64,000 bases of DNA, taken from positions 12,534,681 to 12,598,680 of the forward strand of contig NC_049901.1 of NCBI RefSeq assembly GCF_001411555.2, in the 5' to 3' direction. The DNA comes from Juglans regia (Eukaryota; Streptophyta; Magnoliopsida; Fagales; Juglandaceae). This document shows positions 1-11,508 of this stretch, in pieces; position 1 is the stretch's first letter; every line of letters starts with the position of its first letter. A program made the translations under genes and the position numbers. The notes beneath the pieces were generated by a model, which worked only from the letters and a program-made list of their open reading frames with translations, made no database searches and had not been told where the DNA came from.

Positions 1-1860
1 GAAGCAAAAGGTAAAAGGAAATGGGTGGCTTGGACTAACATTTGTAATCCTATAGGAGAAGACGGTTTGGACATTCGGGATTTTGGGGATATTCAATGGG
101 CCTTACATATGAAACTTGTTTGGCGCTTGATCTAGGGTAATTCTTTGTGGGAGAATTATTTTAGAAGCAAGTATGTTAGGGGTAATCATTTATCCCTCTT
201 GAAGCCTAATAAGGGTACTCAGTTTTGGAAGTCTATTGTTAAATGTATTCTGGAAATCTTAGCTAATTCAAAGTGGCTAGTGCGTGAGGGTAATATTTTT
301 TTCTGGTATGACAATTGGAAGGAGGGTGGTCCCCTAAAAGATCAAGTACTAGGTTACAGAGCATCCCTTAATTAAGATTAAAGAGTGTCGCATTGAGAAT
401 GAGTGGTATATCTCACGATTGGAAAGGTTAATGGGTCCTCAAAAAGCTAATGATTTGTATCTTTTTTGGCTAAGCTTAAGGATGGTCAAGGTGTTCTTAT
501 TTGGAATAAGGAAAGTGATGGTAAGTTCACTACTAAAAGTACTTGGGATTGTATTAGGGTTCGGACCCTTCCTTTACCTTGGGTCCATTGGATTTGGTAT
601 AATAACTTTACTAAGAAAACTTCTATTATGATGTGGAAAGCTACTAATAATTGTTTGAGTGTGGATGCTAAAATTAAAATGGCCGATATCTCCATGACGT
701 CCAAATGTAATTGTTGCTCTTCGGGACATATTGAGGACCTTAATCATGTGCTTTGTACAGGTGACATTACTAGACACATCTTGCACCTGGCTTCGGTTCA
801 ATTAGGTGTGCATATGGATTTTTTTCATACTTGGCAGGAGAAAGTGAATTTTTGGTTTCATTGTGCTGGCAATTCTACTCAAGTTCGAACTATCTTTGGT
901 CTTCTTCCTTCCATTGTCTACTAGAAACTTTGGGACTGGCGTTGTAAAGTCAGGTATGAAGGAAAATGCGATACGCTGAATTCGGTTTGGCATACTTTTA
1001 AATTATAGATTCGTAGAATTATGCAGTTGACCAAAAAAATTGTGAAACTCCTTACCACTGATATTGTTATTTTAAAGAGGTTGGATATCCCGGTGCTTTT
1101 ACCTAAATCCAAGAAGGTATCTGTGGTGAAATGGATTCGACCACAACAGAATAGGGTGAAGCTTAATACGGATAGTAGCAGTTTGGGTAATCCAGGGTCG
1201 GTTGGAGCTAGAGTGTTATTCGTGATAATGGTGAACAATTTCGGGTAGCTTTTGCAGCATGCTGGCTCTAACAATTTTGTTGAAATGAGAAATCTGCAGA
1301 AAGGAGTTAGGAGGTGCTGTAAACTTGGGTTTTATCAAGTTCACATTGAGACAAAGGAAGAATGGTTTATAGAGTGAGTCATGTGTTTTGTGAAGAAAAT
1401 GTTATGGCCGATTTTTTAGCTAAGCAGGTTGCTGAGGGTGTAAAAATGGACTGGATTGAAGATAGAGATCCTTTGTCCAGTAAGTTGAGGGGTCTTCTTC
1501 ACTTGAACATAATTGAAATTCCTTATTTGCAAACTTCGTTGTGAGGTATTTCTTATATTACACCTTTTTTTTTGTTATTATTCTTATTGGTGTGAGTTTA
1601 CGTTTATCTGCAAGATTGTCTTACTTTTTAGTTTTTTAAGACTTGATTTATTGTTGATTGACCTGTAAGCCTTTGATAGTTGTCTATTGTTGCTTTATTT
1701 TAGGTTTTTTGGATGCCTGAGTTTTGGTCATTTATGATTATTTGTAATTCTTAGTTGTCTGCCAGTAACCACGGTTTTCCTCGACTATAAGTGAGAACTA
1801 TTAATAAATTTGGGATACCGTTCTTTTTATAAAATAAAAAATAAAAAAATAAAAATCTTA
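1..1860 (+). mobile_element. LINE ORF2 3' remnant (zf-RVT and RNase H parts)
   Basis: Broken reading frames on the + strand carry the C-terminal half of a plant non-LTR retrotransposon ORF2. At 145-375 is the linker typical between RT and zinc-binding domain (GTQFWKSI, KWLVREGN, FFWYDNW). At 466-924 is the reverse-transcriptase zinc-binding domain (MMWKATNNCLSVDAKI, then CNCCSSGHIEDLNHVL). From about 1130 there is an RNase H start (KLNTDSSSLGNPGS), and at 1362-1544 the RNase H tail (VSHVFCEENVMADFLAKQ). In-frame stops and frameshifts separate these pieces, so it is dead. An A-rich run with interspersed T at about 1827-1853 could be the old 3' tail. The 5' end lies outside the window. Confidence 0.85.
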
Positions 1861-2592
1861 AAATTTCAAATTTCAAATTTGAAATTCAAATTTTAAAACA
1901 ATACTGATAGAATTGGACTACTTCTAGTATGTATAATATTGTGTGTACGTGTAGCATTACTTTTTTTTATTGAATAATTTTAGATATAATTTTAAGTGTC
2001 ACGCATTTTCAATTGCAAAAAAGTGAGGTTGACCACCATTAAAAATAGAATTTTTAATGTAGATAACAAATTTATCTTTTTTTAAAAAAAAAAACAAAAT
2101 GTGTGAGACTTAGACGCCTTAAGAGGAGATTTAAAATTATGGAGAGGCAAGATCCATGAATAAAATTATATTTTTTATTTTCCCGTTTCCTATTCTGATC
2201 TCCATTATTATTATAATTATTATTTAGTATTTTAACCATTCCAAAACGCAATAGTAGTATTAAACTCTCGAATTCTTAGCTTGTTAATTAGATAGACCCA
2301 TCAGCATAATTTTTTTCCTTAACCAAATATTACACGACGTCAGTTTGATTAACAGGAAATATTTTTGCAACAGATCCAAGCTGGACCAATTTTTATATAT
2401 TAAATAACGGAAGAATATGATCTTGTACAAAGGGGGGATGAGAGTTACAACCAAAATCCAAAAACCAAGCTCTCCTAAAGAATATTAAGAGTAAAAATCT
2501 ATCCACAACACTTAAATGTAAAATTTGATTGATAAGAGTCTAATTTAATTTTCTTTAATTAAATTATATCTATAAGGATTTTATTAGATTTA
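1861..2592. other. AT-rich intergenic, no gene seen
   Basis: No reading frame with family features. A small palindromic AAATTTCAAATTTGAAATT-type cluster lies at about 1860-1898. The remainder is low-complexity A/T-rich sequence between the LINE tail and the end of the lectin-receptor copy. Confidence 0.5.
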
Positions 2593-3924
2593 TTATTCAC
2601 ATTGGCTTATAGATAGAATTTTTCCAGCACGGAGAATTAGAATGTCTATTCGACGGTCTTCCCCGTTTTCTTTCAGCATATCCTTACGTACCTTGATCAT
2701 GACAGCTATGTCTGAATTAGTCAACTGCCTTTTTCCGTATCTCAATGGGAGCCCTTGTTTCCTGCACTCCCCTCCTCCGAATAGTGCAGCTTCACAGTTA
2801 CAATCCTCTATGCAGGCTTGTTTGCAATCTTCTTTGCGTGCCACAGACATAATAGAATACGAATCATCATGCCACCATAAAGCCAGCTCCTCCATGGTGT
2901 ATGCATTATTATTATATTCATTCATGTTGTTGCAACCAGGAGCACCGAAACTTCTGCCACAGTCAGAAGTCCGATTCCCCGGGTGTATCATTTCAAACCC
3001 AGGAAGACACACACATTTATAATTAGTTTCAGTTCCTACAACATTTGAAACACAGTAACTGTTTAATCCACAGAGACCCTTGGGATCACACAAATCAATG
3101 GAAGATGACCATACAACTGACCAGTTTCCATTCTGTTTCAACTCATACGAGTACAGTCGGAATATCCCATCTGCATTAATTCTCATAAGATAAATAGTTT
3201 CCTTTGTAGGATATCCTCCATCGGTTACATTCCTAATGTTAGCACCAGTAGCGTTGAGCAAGTAGAGATGGCCATCAGGACTAAAGTTTAGCGTTACGTT
3301 ATCTCCACGTCCAGATGTCCCAGATGCCCAGTAAGAATATTCAAAGGTGTCTGGAGTGCCCACCGGATATTGAACAAGGTGTCCATCATGTTGCATCTTA
3401 AGACGAAAGATACCCGTTGAGTGATCAGTCGCTGATACACTAGAAAACAGCTCCGTACCTGCTAAGAGACGTTGACCGGGTAAAAGGGAATCAGTCGGAT
3501 GCTCAAAACTCTGCCACTGTATTTCTTGATCGGAATTATAGAGCACAAAATTTCCTGTATCAAGCATGGCAGCTGAAGTAGACCCAAGAGAATCAGCTAT
3601 GATGATTGGCGTTTGCTCTGGTGTCGATTGCAGGACAAGCGTGCCATCCCTTGAAAAACTCAAGGTAGCACTGCTGGAGACTGGAGGTTCGTCACGGTTT
3701 GCAGTCCAGACAACAGTTTTTTGAGGAATTCCAGCAAGAAAAATACCAACAGCGTAGCCATTGCCTTGCTTATAAAATCCAAAAGCAAAGAGACCAGAAC
3801 GTGACAACCATGTAGAGTTGATTCCGGGTGTTAGATAAGTGCCTCGGCTTACATTGGACTCCATTTGTTGAGCTGAAGCAGTACAAAATGCAGAGAGAAG
3901 GAGAAACAGAACGACAGAATCCAT
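2593..3924 (-). CDS. Truncated G-type lectin receptor (ectodomain only), LecRK paralogue
   Basis: This is an open frame of 443 residues. It has a signal peptide (1-19, VVLFLLLSAF core), a bulb-type lectin domain at about 28-145 (WTANRD at 73-78, DTGNFVL at 122-128), an S-locus-glycoprotein-like stretch to about 275, an EGF-like cysteine cluster at about 279-306, and a PAN domain at about 330-412 with the C367/C371/C375/C377 pattern. The paralogue at 39995-41781 continues into a transmembrane helix and kinase. Here DNA similarity stops near 2620, just where the helix should start, and the frame ends after about 15 unrelated residues. The product, if made, would be secreted with lectin and PAN domains but no kinase. 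It may instead be an untranscribed fragment. The start matches the paralogue. Identity is very high up to about residue 290 and clearly lower through the PAN domain. Confidence 0.8.
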   Translation of the reverse strand: MDSVVLFLLLSAFCTASAQQMESNVSRGTYLTPGINSTWLSRSGLFAFGFYKQGNGYAVGIFLAGIPQKTVVWTANRDEPPVSSSATLSFSRDGTLVLQSTPEQTPIIIADSLGSTSAAMLDTGNFVLYNSDQEIQWQSFEHPTDSLLPGQRLLAGTELFSSVSATDHSTGIFRLKMQHDGHLVQYPVGTPDTFEYSYWASGTSGRGDNVTLNFSPDGHLYLLNATGANIRNVTDGGYPTKETIYLMRINADGIFRLYSYELKQNGNWSVVWSSSIDLCDPKGLCGLNSYCVSNVVGTETNYKCVCLPGFEMIHPGNRTSDCGRSFGAPGCNNMNEYNNNAYTMEELALWWHDDSYSIMSVARKEDCKQACIEDCNCEAALFGGGECRKQGLPLRYGKRQLTNSDIAVMIKVRKDMLKENGEDRRIDILILRAGKILSISQCE

Positions 3925-4159
3925 AAGGAGACAATGAGCTCACTCTTTGTAAAGTCTCTGTTCTTTCCTGTTTTGTTTCATTTAAGAATAATTGCTTTTC
4001 GAGTGAAGTTAGTGGCCTAAACTTTAAACTATTTAAAGTTTACAAATAGTTGTTTCCTCTAATTTCAACGTCGACTATTTCGAGTCCTACCGAGACAAGT
4101 CATAGCAATCTTTGAGGACTACGCGTACGAAGGACCGTTTATCGATTCAAAATTTAAGT

Positions 4160-4352
4160 CCTCTCAGTTTATCTCATCTCATCATTATAATTTTTTTAAA
4201 TTTCTACATAAAATATAATAAATAATTTAACTTTTTTAAATCTCAGAACAACTTTTTCAAATTCTCATACTAAATATAATAAATAATTTAACTTTTATTC
4301 TACCATTCATAAATCATCTTAACCCATCTCAACTTATCTCTAAATTCAAACC
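4160..4352. mobile_element. Tourist-like MITE (degenerate)
   Basis: Shows the family signature in reverse: ATCTCATCTCATCATTATAA near the left, two tandem AAATATAATAAATAATTTAAC blocks, then AACCCATCTCAACTTATCTC. Absent from the equivalent place in segment B. Ends uncertain. Confidence 0.5.
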
Positions 4353-4383
4353 TCTACTAGTCAATAAATAAATATGATATTAA

Positions 4384-4551
4384 GGTTACGTTTGGATGTT
4401 GAACTGAATTGAGTTGAGATTATAAAATATTGTTAAAATATTATTTTTTAATATTATTATTATTTTAAAAGTTGAAAAATTTGAATTGTTTATTATATTT
4501 TATATTAAAATTTAAAAAAGTTAAAATGAGTTAAGGAAACAAACGAAGCCT
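4384..4551. mobile_element. Tourist-like MITE
   Basis: Begins TTACGTTTGGATGTTGAACT with TGAATTGAGTTGAGAT and ATAAAATATTGTTAAAATAT, and ends in AAACAAACGAAGCC, giving inverted GTTTGG/AAACAAACG ends. A TAA precedes it, fitting a PIF/Harbinger 3-bp target. Absent from segment B. Confidence 0.65.
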
Positions 4552-5591
4552 GAATATAAATTTTTGAAAAGCCGTTCTTTTAATTTTTTTTAAATTTTGA
4601 AAGCAAATCTAAAACATCATTATTAGAATATTTTTAGAAGTTTAAATTAATGATGAATGGTGGATATTGTTTTCAACTACGAGTATAATAAAAGTGCTTA
4701 TTTATTGAAATTATGTACAAGGAATTGGAAATTATATCCCTAACCCGGACAGGATCAGAGAGAGGTTCACCGCCGAATGAGAAATTAACACTAATCATAA
4801 TAGCACGTTTATTTTTCTTAAAATTTAAATCCTTAATTATTTTCCTAAGGATTTTAAGGGACATAATATATATATATATCCTCTATTTTATAAATAAATA
4901 GACTAACTAAGTACAGGAGATAATGGTAGACATGATCTAAGGAATTGAAAGGTACTGTCCAACCAAGAAATTAAAACATGAAAACTACAGTTTTTCTTCA
5001 ATATATTTGGTATGCCATCGCCCGTCCCGGGGGTTGGGACTGCAATTCACGGTCATATTAAATTCGTAGGAAGACCCAAACGTTGATCTGTCAATATTCA
5101 AATTTCAATGCAAATAAATAGACCCAATGCTAAATAAATACTCATGTCATTAGATCAAGAAAATACTCTTGACATGTTAGTCAAAGTCTTCTATGTGATG
5201 GAGGTCAACAATCCTTAATTGAGAGCCACGCACAATGATCAACTATAATCCTAGTTACGTGTACAAATTCTAATCATCAGTATACACTAAACATATTTTT
5301 TATTTTTATTTTTCTTATCAAATATATGATGTATAGATAATGAGTAGAAAAATTCATTTAATTTAACAAGAATAAAACAAAAAAATCAAATAAAAAATCA
5401 GATGTAGTATATGGTATAAAAATAATGAGTTGAAGGGCTCTTGTTGCGTGATTGTCAATAATGGGATAGAATTTCTACTCATAAAGAAAGAATGTTCAAT
5501 GTTGGATGCCTTTCACATGGTTGTATTTTTTTGTTGAAAATGGAATGGTTTCAAATTCTCAAAATACATTACTGACAGCTGGCCTCCCCTT

Positions 5592-6417
5592 TAAGACTAT
5601 AAATGAACCAGTATGTTTGATAGCTAGCTCGATACTCTCCTTATTAAACTGGAATAGAATTCGATTTGTGAAAACAAAAAAGTTCACTTATGAAAGCAGA
5701 TACCTGTTCGATTAGTAAATAATACATACCCGACTCGACTCGGCTAAGACTCGTTAAGGTCCTTTCGTTTACGTCCGAATCAATCCGTTAGCTCGACTCG
5801 ATTAAAACTCATTCATATGTTGATAAATATAAACACACGCCTATGTATATATACATATATATATGTATTAGCTAATAATATTAGTATAACACTTTTATAA
5901 TTAAATATATGATATGTAACTTAATTACTTATGTCTATATATTGAATATGTTTAATAGCTATATTTTATAGATTGTACAATAGTTAATCAATAAGATTTA
6001 ATAATTTCATATACTAGTATGTGTAAACCATATATATGAAATAGATATATGCTATCAATATTATATCTATGTATTAATAATTTATGTAAGCATATAAAAT
6101 ATTATTATTATGGATAAATATCAACTAGTTACATATTAATTATTTATAAATTTTTAAAATCTTATAATTCAATAGAGGTTCTACTTGTTAGTTATACAAA
6201 TTCAATATTTGATTTTTTATTTATCTAATTTATTAATCATTAAATCTTATTAAAAAAATAACACGAGCTCGACTTGACTCAAGTTCGAGTTGGGAATTTA
6301 GCTTATCGAGCCAAGTTCGAATAAAGACTAAATGAAAATCTTGAGCTTGAGCTCAAGTTTTTTTATTCGAGTGGAGCTCGACAAGCCAAAGACTGACTCG
6401 GCTCAATTACAGTCCTA
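5592..6417. mobile_element. Non-autonomous hAT-like element, copy A
   Basis: The ends are imperfect inverted repeats: TAAGACTATAAATGAACC on the left against TAGGACTGTAATTGAGCC on the reversed right. Flanks are CTCCCCTT and CTCCTGTT, an eroded 8-bp duplication as expected for hAT. Subterminal GCTCGACTCGG-type motifs sit at both ends and the core is AT-rich with no protein. The same element occupies 42822-43645, so it predates the segmental duplication. Confidence 0.7.
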
Positions 6418-6519
6418 CTCCTGTTTTTTACTCAATTGACTCGAGAAATGATCGATTTCCTACTGAGCACAACCAGTCATTGTTTTATTTTTCTAGATAA
6501 AAAAGGGTGGAGGAAATAA

Positions 6520-8990
6520 TCCATAAATCCACCAACAACACTAGTACCTCGAGGTACTCAACTACTATCATCAGCTAATCTTGCACACGTACTCTATTAC
6601 TAATTCTCATCTGAACCTTCAAGTCATCTGAAATATTGTGTAGATAATATGGGTGAGTTATCAATAACTCAGTAAATAGAGAACATATACTAGTATGTAA
6701 ACATGAGCATTTATAGAGTTCAAAATGTGGAACAAAATATTTACTTCCAGAACGCATAGTCAAAACATGTTACAAAATATCATAACGAAATTTTCAAAAA
6801 ACATTATTATTCCAAAAATCATTTGACATATCATAAACTGAGACATCATCTTCATATATTATTGGAGCATCACATCGGGATAAAAACCATGTTTAACCCC
6901 TATAGTAGGGTTATAAACCATCATTATACCTGTGATGGGGTCATATGCCACTATTATACCCGTAGTTGGGCCGCATATCATGTTTAACCTCCTTAATAGG
7001 GTTATAAACCACCATTATACTCGTAGCTGAGTCGTATGCCACTATTATATCTGTGGCGGGATCGTATACTACTATTATACTCGTGGCAGGGTTGTATACC
7101 ACTATTATACTCGTGGCAGGGCCGTATACTACTATTATATTCGTGGTATGGCCGTATACCACTATTATCCCTGTGGCAATGCCTTAACGAAAACAGAACA
7201 GAAACAACATCGGAACCAGATTATAATCAGATGCAAAATTAGAAATTCATGCCAAGATTTTCAGATAACACATCGTATCAAAATATAGTACTGAATAGCT
7301 TTAGATCATTTCACATATTCAAAATAACATAATCAAAGCATCTTCATTTAATCAAGGCAACATTTTTTAGATCTCATATTCGCTATTTTTCACATTTCAG
7401 AAATAAAATGCTAAAATAAGCTCATGTCTACACCAGTCATGACAGAAAAAAAAATTTTTTCTTTATACAGATTTCATGAATATGCAGAATTCACATATAA
7501 GGTTGTTTTCAGGTTTCTTTTCAAAGCAAGCATGCATATTTTCAAAATCAACCTCATTTAATTTTTTTTATGCAATATCTAGTATAGGAACCCCGCTTAA
7601 CTGACTCTTACCATGTATAAGTTATGCCTTGGGTCCAACCTCTAACAATATCACAACCTAAAACATTTACCAATCAATTATCAATCCAAACAAGCATGCC
7701 ACTAGTTTATTTAGTAAACCTCAAACCAACAAATAATTTAGTCCCGAGCATCCACTCAACTCGCAATAGTTCAACTACAACCAACCCAACATGATCAACT
7801 CAATAACACTCATAGAATAAACCTTGTCAGCCACATATCTCAACCCAAACCACCATGATCATCAACCCAATTGATCTAGCAAACCACAATCAGCTCAACA
7901 ATCCATCACTCAACTTCAATAGTATCTTATAGAATCTCAACATCCAAATGTCAAATCAATAGTTAATACTCAAAATTGGAACAACCAACAGAATAAACCT
8001 GTAACTCGGACAGCCACATAATTTCATTCATTAGAAACTCCAGCAACCAAAATTCATTAATATAGCCCACGTAACAATGTCGACAATGAGCATAAAATTC
8101 TAAATATCTTACCTAAGTTCGTATGCGTGGCTCGTGAAAATTAAAAAGCAGAAACAACATTGTTTGGGGGGCTAGCGATGACCTATGATATATAAATAGT
8201 TACGTTAAAATTACACTTAAGCACCAGTAATGTACGACTGTGGCTAATCTTGAGGCAAGACCTTACTTACGTCGATGAGGGAATTTTTGCATTTCGAAAC
8301 AATGGTGATTACACCATGGTGGAAGAGGAAAATAATTTGTGCAAAGTTTTTGAGTGTTAAACTAGTGAGAGTGTATAGAGTGAGAATGAATACTATAAAA
8401 AACTAGCTAAAGATGGAATAGGCTCACCACTGTAGGATAAAAATAGTAGCAACAAAGACCCTCAAAATTTAGTGGCGTCGCATGGTTTGCAGTGGGAAAG
8501 TAAAGAAATAAATTTCAAATAGATAAAATTGAAATAAACCTATAGCTATCGGTGAAGAGATGAGCGTAGAGAGAGAGGTCTGAAACTTAAATAAAGGGAG
8601 TGAATGAAGAGTGGGCTTATCGGCGTCGATGAGAGGCCACCTGCGGCGACACCTTTATGGTGGTCACACGCGACGAGGAAAAGGGGTGGGATGCTCTGCA
8701 AGTGCGAGATTTGTGAGGATGGAGTACGAAACTGCAAAGAGAAAAAGAATAGGTAATAGAGAGAGAGATTTGAGTGGTGAGAGAAAAGAAGAGAAAAGGA
8801 AAATCAAAACCGTATAGACGTAGGGAAGATGGAAAGTGGGGTGGAGAGATTTCCGGGATGAAGAAAATTGAAAAGGGGAAAAGGGAACTTACCTAAACGA
8901 CATTGTTTGGGGTCTCTATGGTTAGGGTCTCCGTGGGCTTGGGCCTGTATTGCAAGCTTGGGCCTTAGGCTCAAGTATTACAAAATTAGT
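6520..8990. mobile_element. Diverged LTR-like remnant related to the Gypsy LTRs, segment A
   Basis: Short stretches match, in the same order, the LTRs at 22409-24976: GGGTGAGTTATCAA followed by AACTCAGTAA and AGAGAACATATACTAG (about 6651-6693), CCATGTTTAACCCC before a minisatellite (about 6887), TAGGAACCCCGCTTA (about 7586), and a GGTGG-rich 3' part with promoter-like GC content. The first ~250 bases of the LTR model are not recognisable and no internal region is attached, so this looks like an old solo LTR or a partial LTR of a sister family. Equivalent sequence lies at 43745-46345. Confidence 0.6.
6893..7190. repeat. About 30-bp minisatellite (ACCACTATTATACTCGTGGC type), copy A
   Basis: Head-to-tail units of about 30 bases built on CACTATTATACTCGTGGCAG and GGGTTGTATAC with point variation, roughly nine to ten units. 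The unit length divisible by three creates an accidental open frame on each strand. The matching site in the younger Gypsy LTRs has a single unit. Also present at 44098-44350. Confidence 0.8.
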
Positions 8991-9700
8991 CCAATTCAAT
9001 CTGGTTCGGTTGGAACCAAAACTGATTGAAAAGCGGCTCAATCATGATTTTCACGATTCAAAAATCAAATTGGACCGAATCAAACCGAAAATTATATATA
9101 ATTTATATTATATAAAATAAATATTATATGCAATATATATTATACATATTGTAAAATTAATATGACATAAAATCTTAGCTTTATTATTTATGTTTCCTTA
9201 ATGTAACATATATTAGTTTTATTAATATGACATAAATATTAATATTAAGTTCTGAATATGTTATTATTTATTTTTATATATTAAGTTATATACGTACATA
9301 TATATATATATAATATGTTATAAGTATAAGAGTACACTTTTGATATATATATATATATATATATATATTAAGGATAAAGACATTTTTATGAGTAAATTTT
9401 TTCACCTTTTTTGTGGCTATATACATGTTATTTTTGAAAACAATGTTTTAGACTCTTCATATTTAGGGTAAAAATAATTTCTCATTTGGGTTAGAAAAAC
9501 CAACTAGCCAAACAAAAAAGTCAAAAACTAAATTACACTTGCAAAACTAAATCGACCTGAAACTGAAAAAATGGAAAGTTCTGATTTTCTAGATGAATCG
9601 ATTTGTATCGATTCGCAAAATTCTAAAATCGATGTAGAGTGATTTGATTCTAAAATATGTCTAAAATTGAATTGAACCGAACTGATTACACCCATATTCA
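8991..9700. mobile_element. AT-rich TE remnant with GGTTCGGTT / GAACCGAA ends
   Basis: The left part has CTGGTTCGGTTGGAACC and ATTGGACCGAATC, the right part TTGAATTGAACCGAACTG then ATTACACCC, around an AT core with (TA)n at about 9297-9311 and 9342-9369. This resembles a non-autonomous hAT-type repeat, but I could not define clean termini or a target duplication. Segment B equivalent is about 46345-47070. Confidence 0.4.
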
Positions 9701-10044
9701 TAATTAAATACTAGAGTCTATCTCTCAACAATTATTTCTCTACATGCTTTATTTTTTTCTTTAAAGGCACGCGACATATTTACATTAATAAACTAGCAGT
9801 ATATATGAGTAGAGATGCTGTATATATGGATTTCAACAAACACCAAATTACAACTAATACAACACAAAAATAATAATAAGTTATGTGGTAAAAGGATTGG
9901 TTCCACCCTTCTCTATTTACTTGAATAAACCGAAAGGGGAACCACCTAAAATATTGGTTTTGATACCGTCCTTGTCCCGCTTGTGAACTGTGAATCCACA
10001 TTTGCAAGCCATGAGGGTTTGGTCAAGTTCCAAAAACCTTCTAG

Positions 10045-10248
10045 TTTGGTTACATAATTTAGATGAAATGAAATGAGATATTTTATTGAAAGTTGAATAA
10101 AATATTATTATAATATAAATTTTTAATATTATTTTTTTTTAATTTAAAAAAGTTAAATTGTTTATTATATTTTGTGTGGAAGTTTATGAAAGTTATAATA
10201 ATAAGATGAGATGAGATGAGATTATTTAGTTTTGTATAACCAAACCAG
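10045..10248. mobile_element. Tourist-like MITE
   Basis: Starts GTTTGGTTACATAATTTAGA, contains AAATGAGATATTTTATTGAA and a TTTTAATATTATT core, and ends TGAGATTATTTAG...AACCAAACC, an inverted GGTTTGGTTA/TAACCAAACC pair. Shared with segment B (about 47335-47535), so older than the duplication. Confidence 0.65.
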
Positions 10249-10251
10249 CCA

Positions 10252-10560
10252 GCTTGTTTGGGAACTAAGATGAGATGATAATTTTATGAATAGCAGAGAT
10301 AGTTTATGAATAATATTAAGATGGTTTAAGTTGAATATTTTTTGAGTTTTGGGAAATAAGAGAGAAAAAATTGAATAAAAAATATTATAAAGTTAAAATA
10401 TTGTTAGAATATATTTTATAATAAAATTTTTATTTGGGAATTTAAAAAAGTTGAATTATTTTTTATTTTTTGTTTAAAAGTTTAGTAAAATTGTAATGAT
10501 TAGTTTAAAAAGAAAGTGATATGAGAATTTTGGAGTGAGATCTATTTCCAAACAAGCCAT
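10252..10560. mobile_element. Tourist-like MITE, second family
   Basis: GCTTGTTTGGGAACTAAGAT at the left and CTATTTCCAAACAAGCC at the right form the inverted ends. The centre has TTTGAGTTTTGGGAAAT and GAATAAAAAATATTATAAAG. Shared with segment B at about 47541-47882, and related to the unit at 60358-60689. Confidence 0.65.
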
Positions 10561-10850
10561 ATAATTTTCTTTTTTAAAAAATAAAAAATAATTTAAGAAT
10601 AATAAAATGTCACATTTTGTATAAAGGATGAAAGTAAAAATAAAGTAATGTTTAGCATTATCCATTAAAAACTTAAAAAAAAGCATTATTCATTAATAAA
10701 AGATGTTTTTATAATTATACTTTTGGACCGGCATTAACCCAATTAATATATAACTTAAAACAGAAGCTACCCTATCGAAAAAGGAAAAAAAAAAAAAAAA
10801 AAAAGGAACCCAACACGTTTTCTCAAAAAAACTTTTTTTTTTTAAACATG

Positions 10851-10860
10851 TTGGCGGGAG
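10851..10860 (+). promoter_or_regulatory. E2F-like site upstream of the TSK copy
   Basis: TTGGCGGGAG, about 175 bases before the ATG at 11032 and conserved at the same distance in the intact gene (48169-48178). It resembles the E2F core but is not a perfect plant E2F consensus. An S-phase regulator would make sense for TONSOKU. Inference only. Confidence 0.35.
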
Positions 10861-11329
10861 TTCCATTTCGCTCCAAAAAGGTTTCAAAACCCTCGATTCC
10901 TCCACTCCCAAATCCCACAAAGCCTTTTCACTAAAGAAGTCTTCGGCCCCAGTTCGATAATCTCTATCACCCACATCCCTCTTCTTCTCTTATTCGATCC
11001 CCATCGGACCCTTGATCAAATCCTCTTTCAAATGGCTCGGGACGTCGAGAAATTCAAATCGGCGAAGAGGTCGTACCTAATCGCCAAAGAGCAGGGGAAC
11101 CGGTACGAGGAGGCTATGTGCGCCAACGTGATTGGAGACATCCTCAAGAACAGAGGGGAGTATGTAGAGGCGCTCAAGTGGCTGCGGCTCGATTACGATG
11201 TGACGTCCCGCCACTTGCACGATAAGCAACTTCTGCCGACGTGTCAGTCTCTTGGGGAGGTCTATCTTCGTCTCCAGGACTTCACGAACGCTCTATCTTC
11301 TCAGGTATTTTGTTTTTGGGACTTCTTTA

Positions 11330-11508
11330 GGCTTCGTTTGGTTACCAAACATCTTTCAATTCATCATTATAATTTTTTCAAATTCTAACATAAAATATAA
11401 TAAACAATTCAACTTTTTAAAATTTTAAAATAATAATAATATTAAAAAATAATATTATAATAATATTTTATCATCTCAACTCAACTCACTTTAATATTTA
11501 AACACAAC
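11330..11508. mobile_element. Tourist-like MITE in intron 1 of the TSK copy
   Basis: Flanked by TTA on both sides (11327-11329, 11509-11511). It begins GGCTTCGTTTGGTTACC and ends ATTTAAACACAAC, with TCATCTCAACTCAACTCA inside. The intact TSK intron shows the uninserted sequence near 48640 with a single TTA, so this insertion postdates the duplication. Confidence 0.8.

Larger units (their letters stand above)
3925..5591. other. LecRK-side half of the spacer, segment A
   Basis: 3925-4140 and about 4725-5591 match 41782-42820 downstream of the other LecRK start. The stretch of about 4145-4725 is absent from segment B and contains two MITE-like units. No gene is seen. Confidence 0.7.

Noticed and set aside
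6941..7162. Open frames with VVY.PATSII repeats
   Set aside because: Direct consequence of a 30-bp minisatellite without stops, not a protein.
6893..7190. Regular spacing suggesting a CRISPR-like array
   Set aside because: Units are contiguous and degenerate with no unique spacers, and the DNA is plant nuclear.
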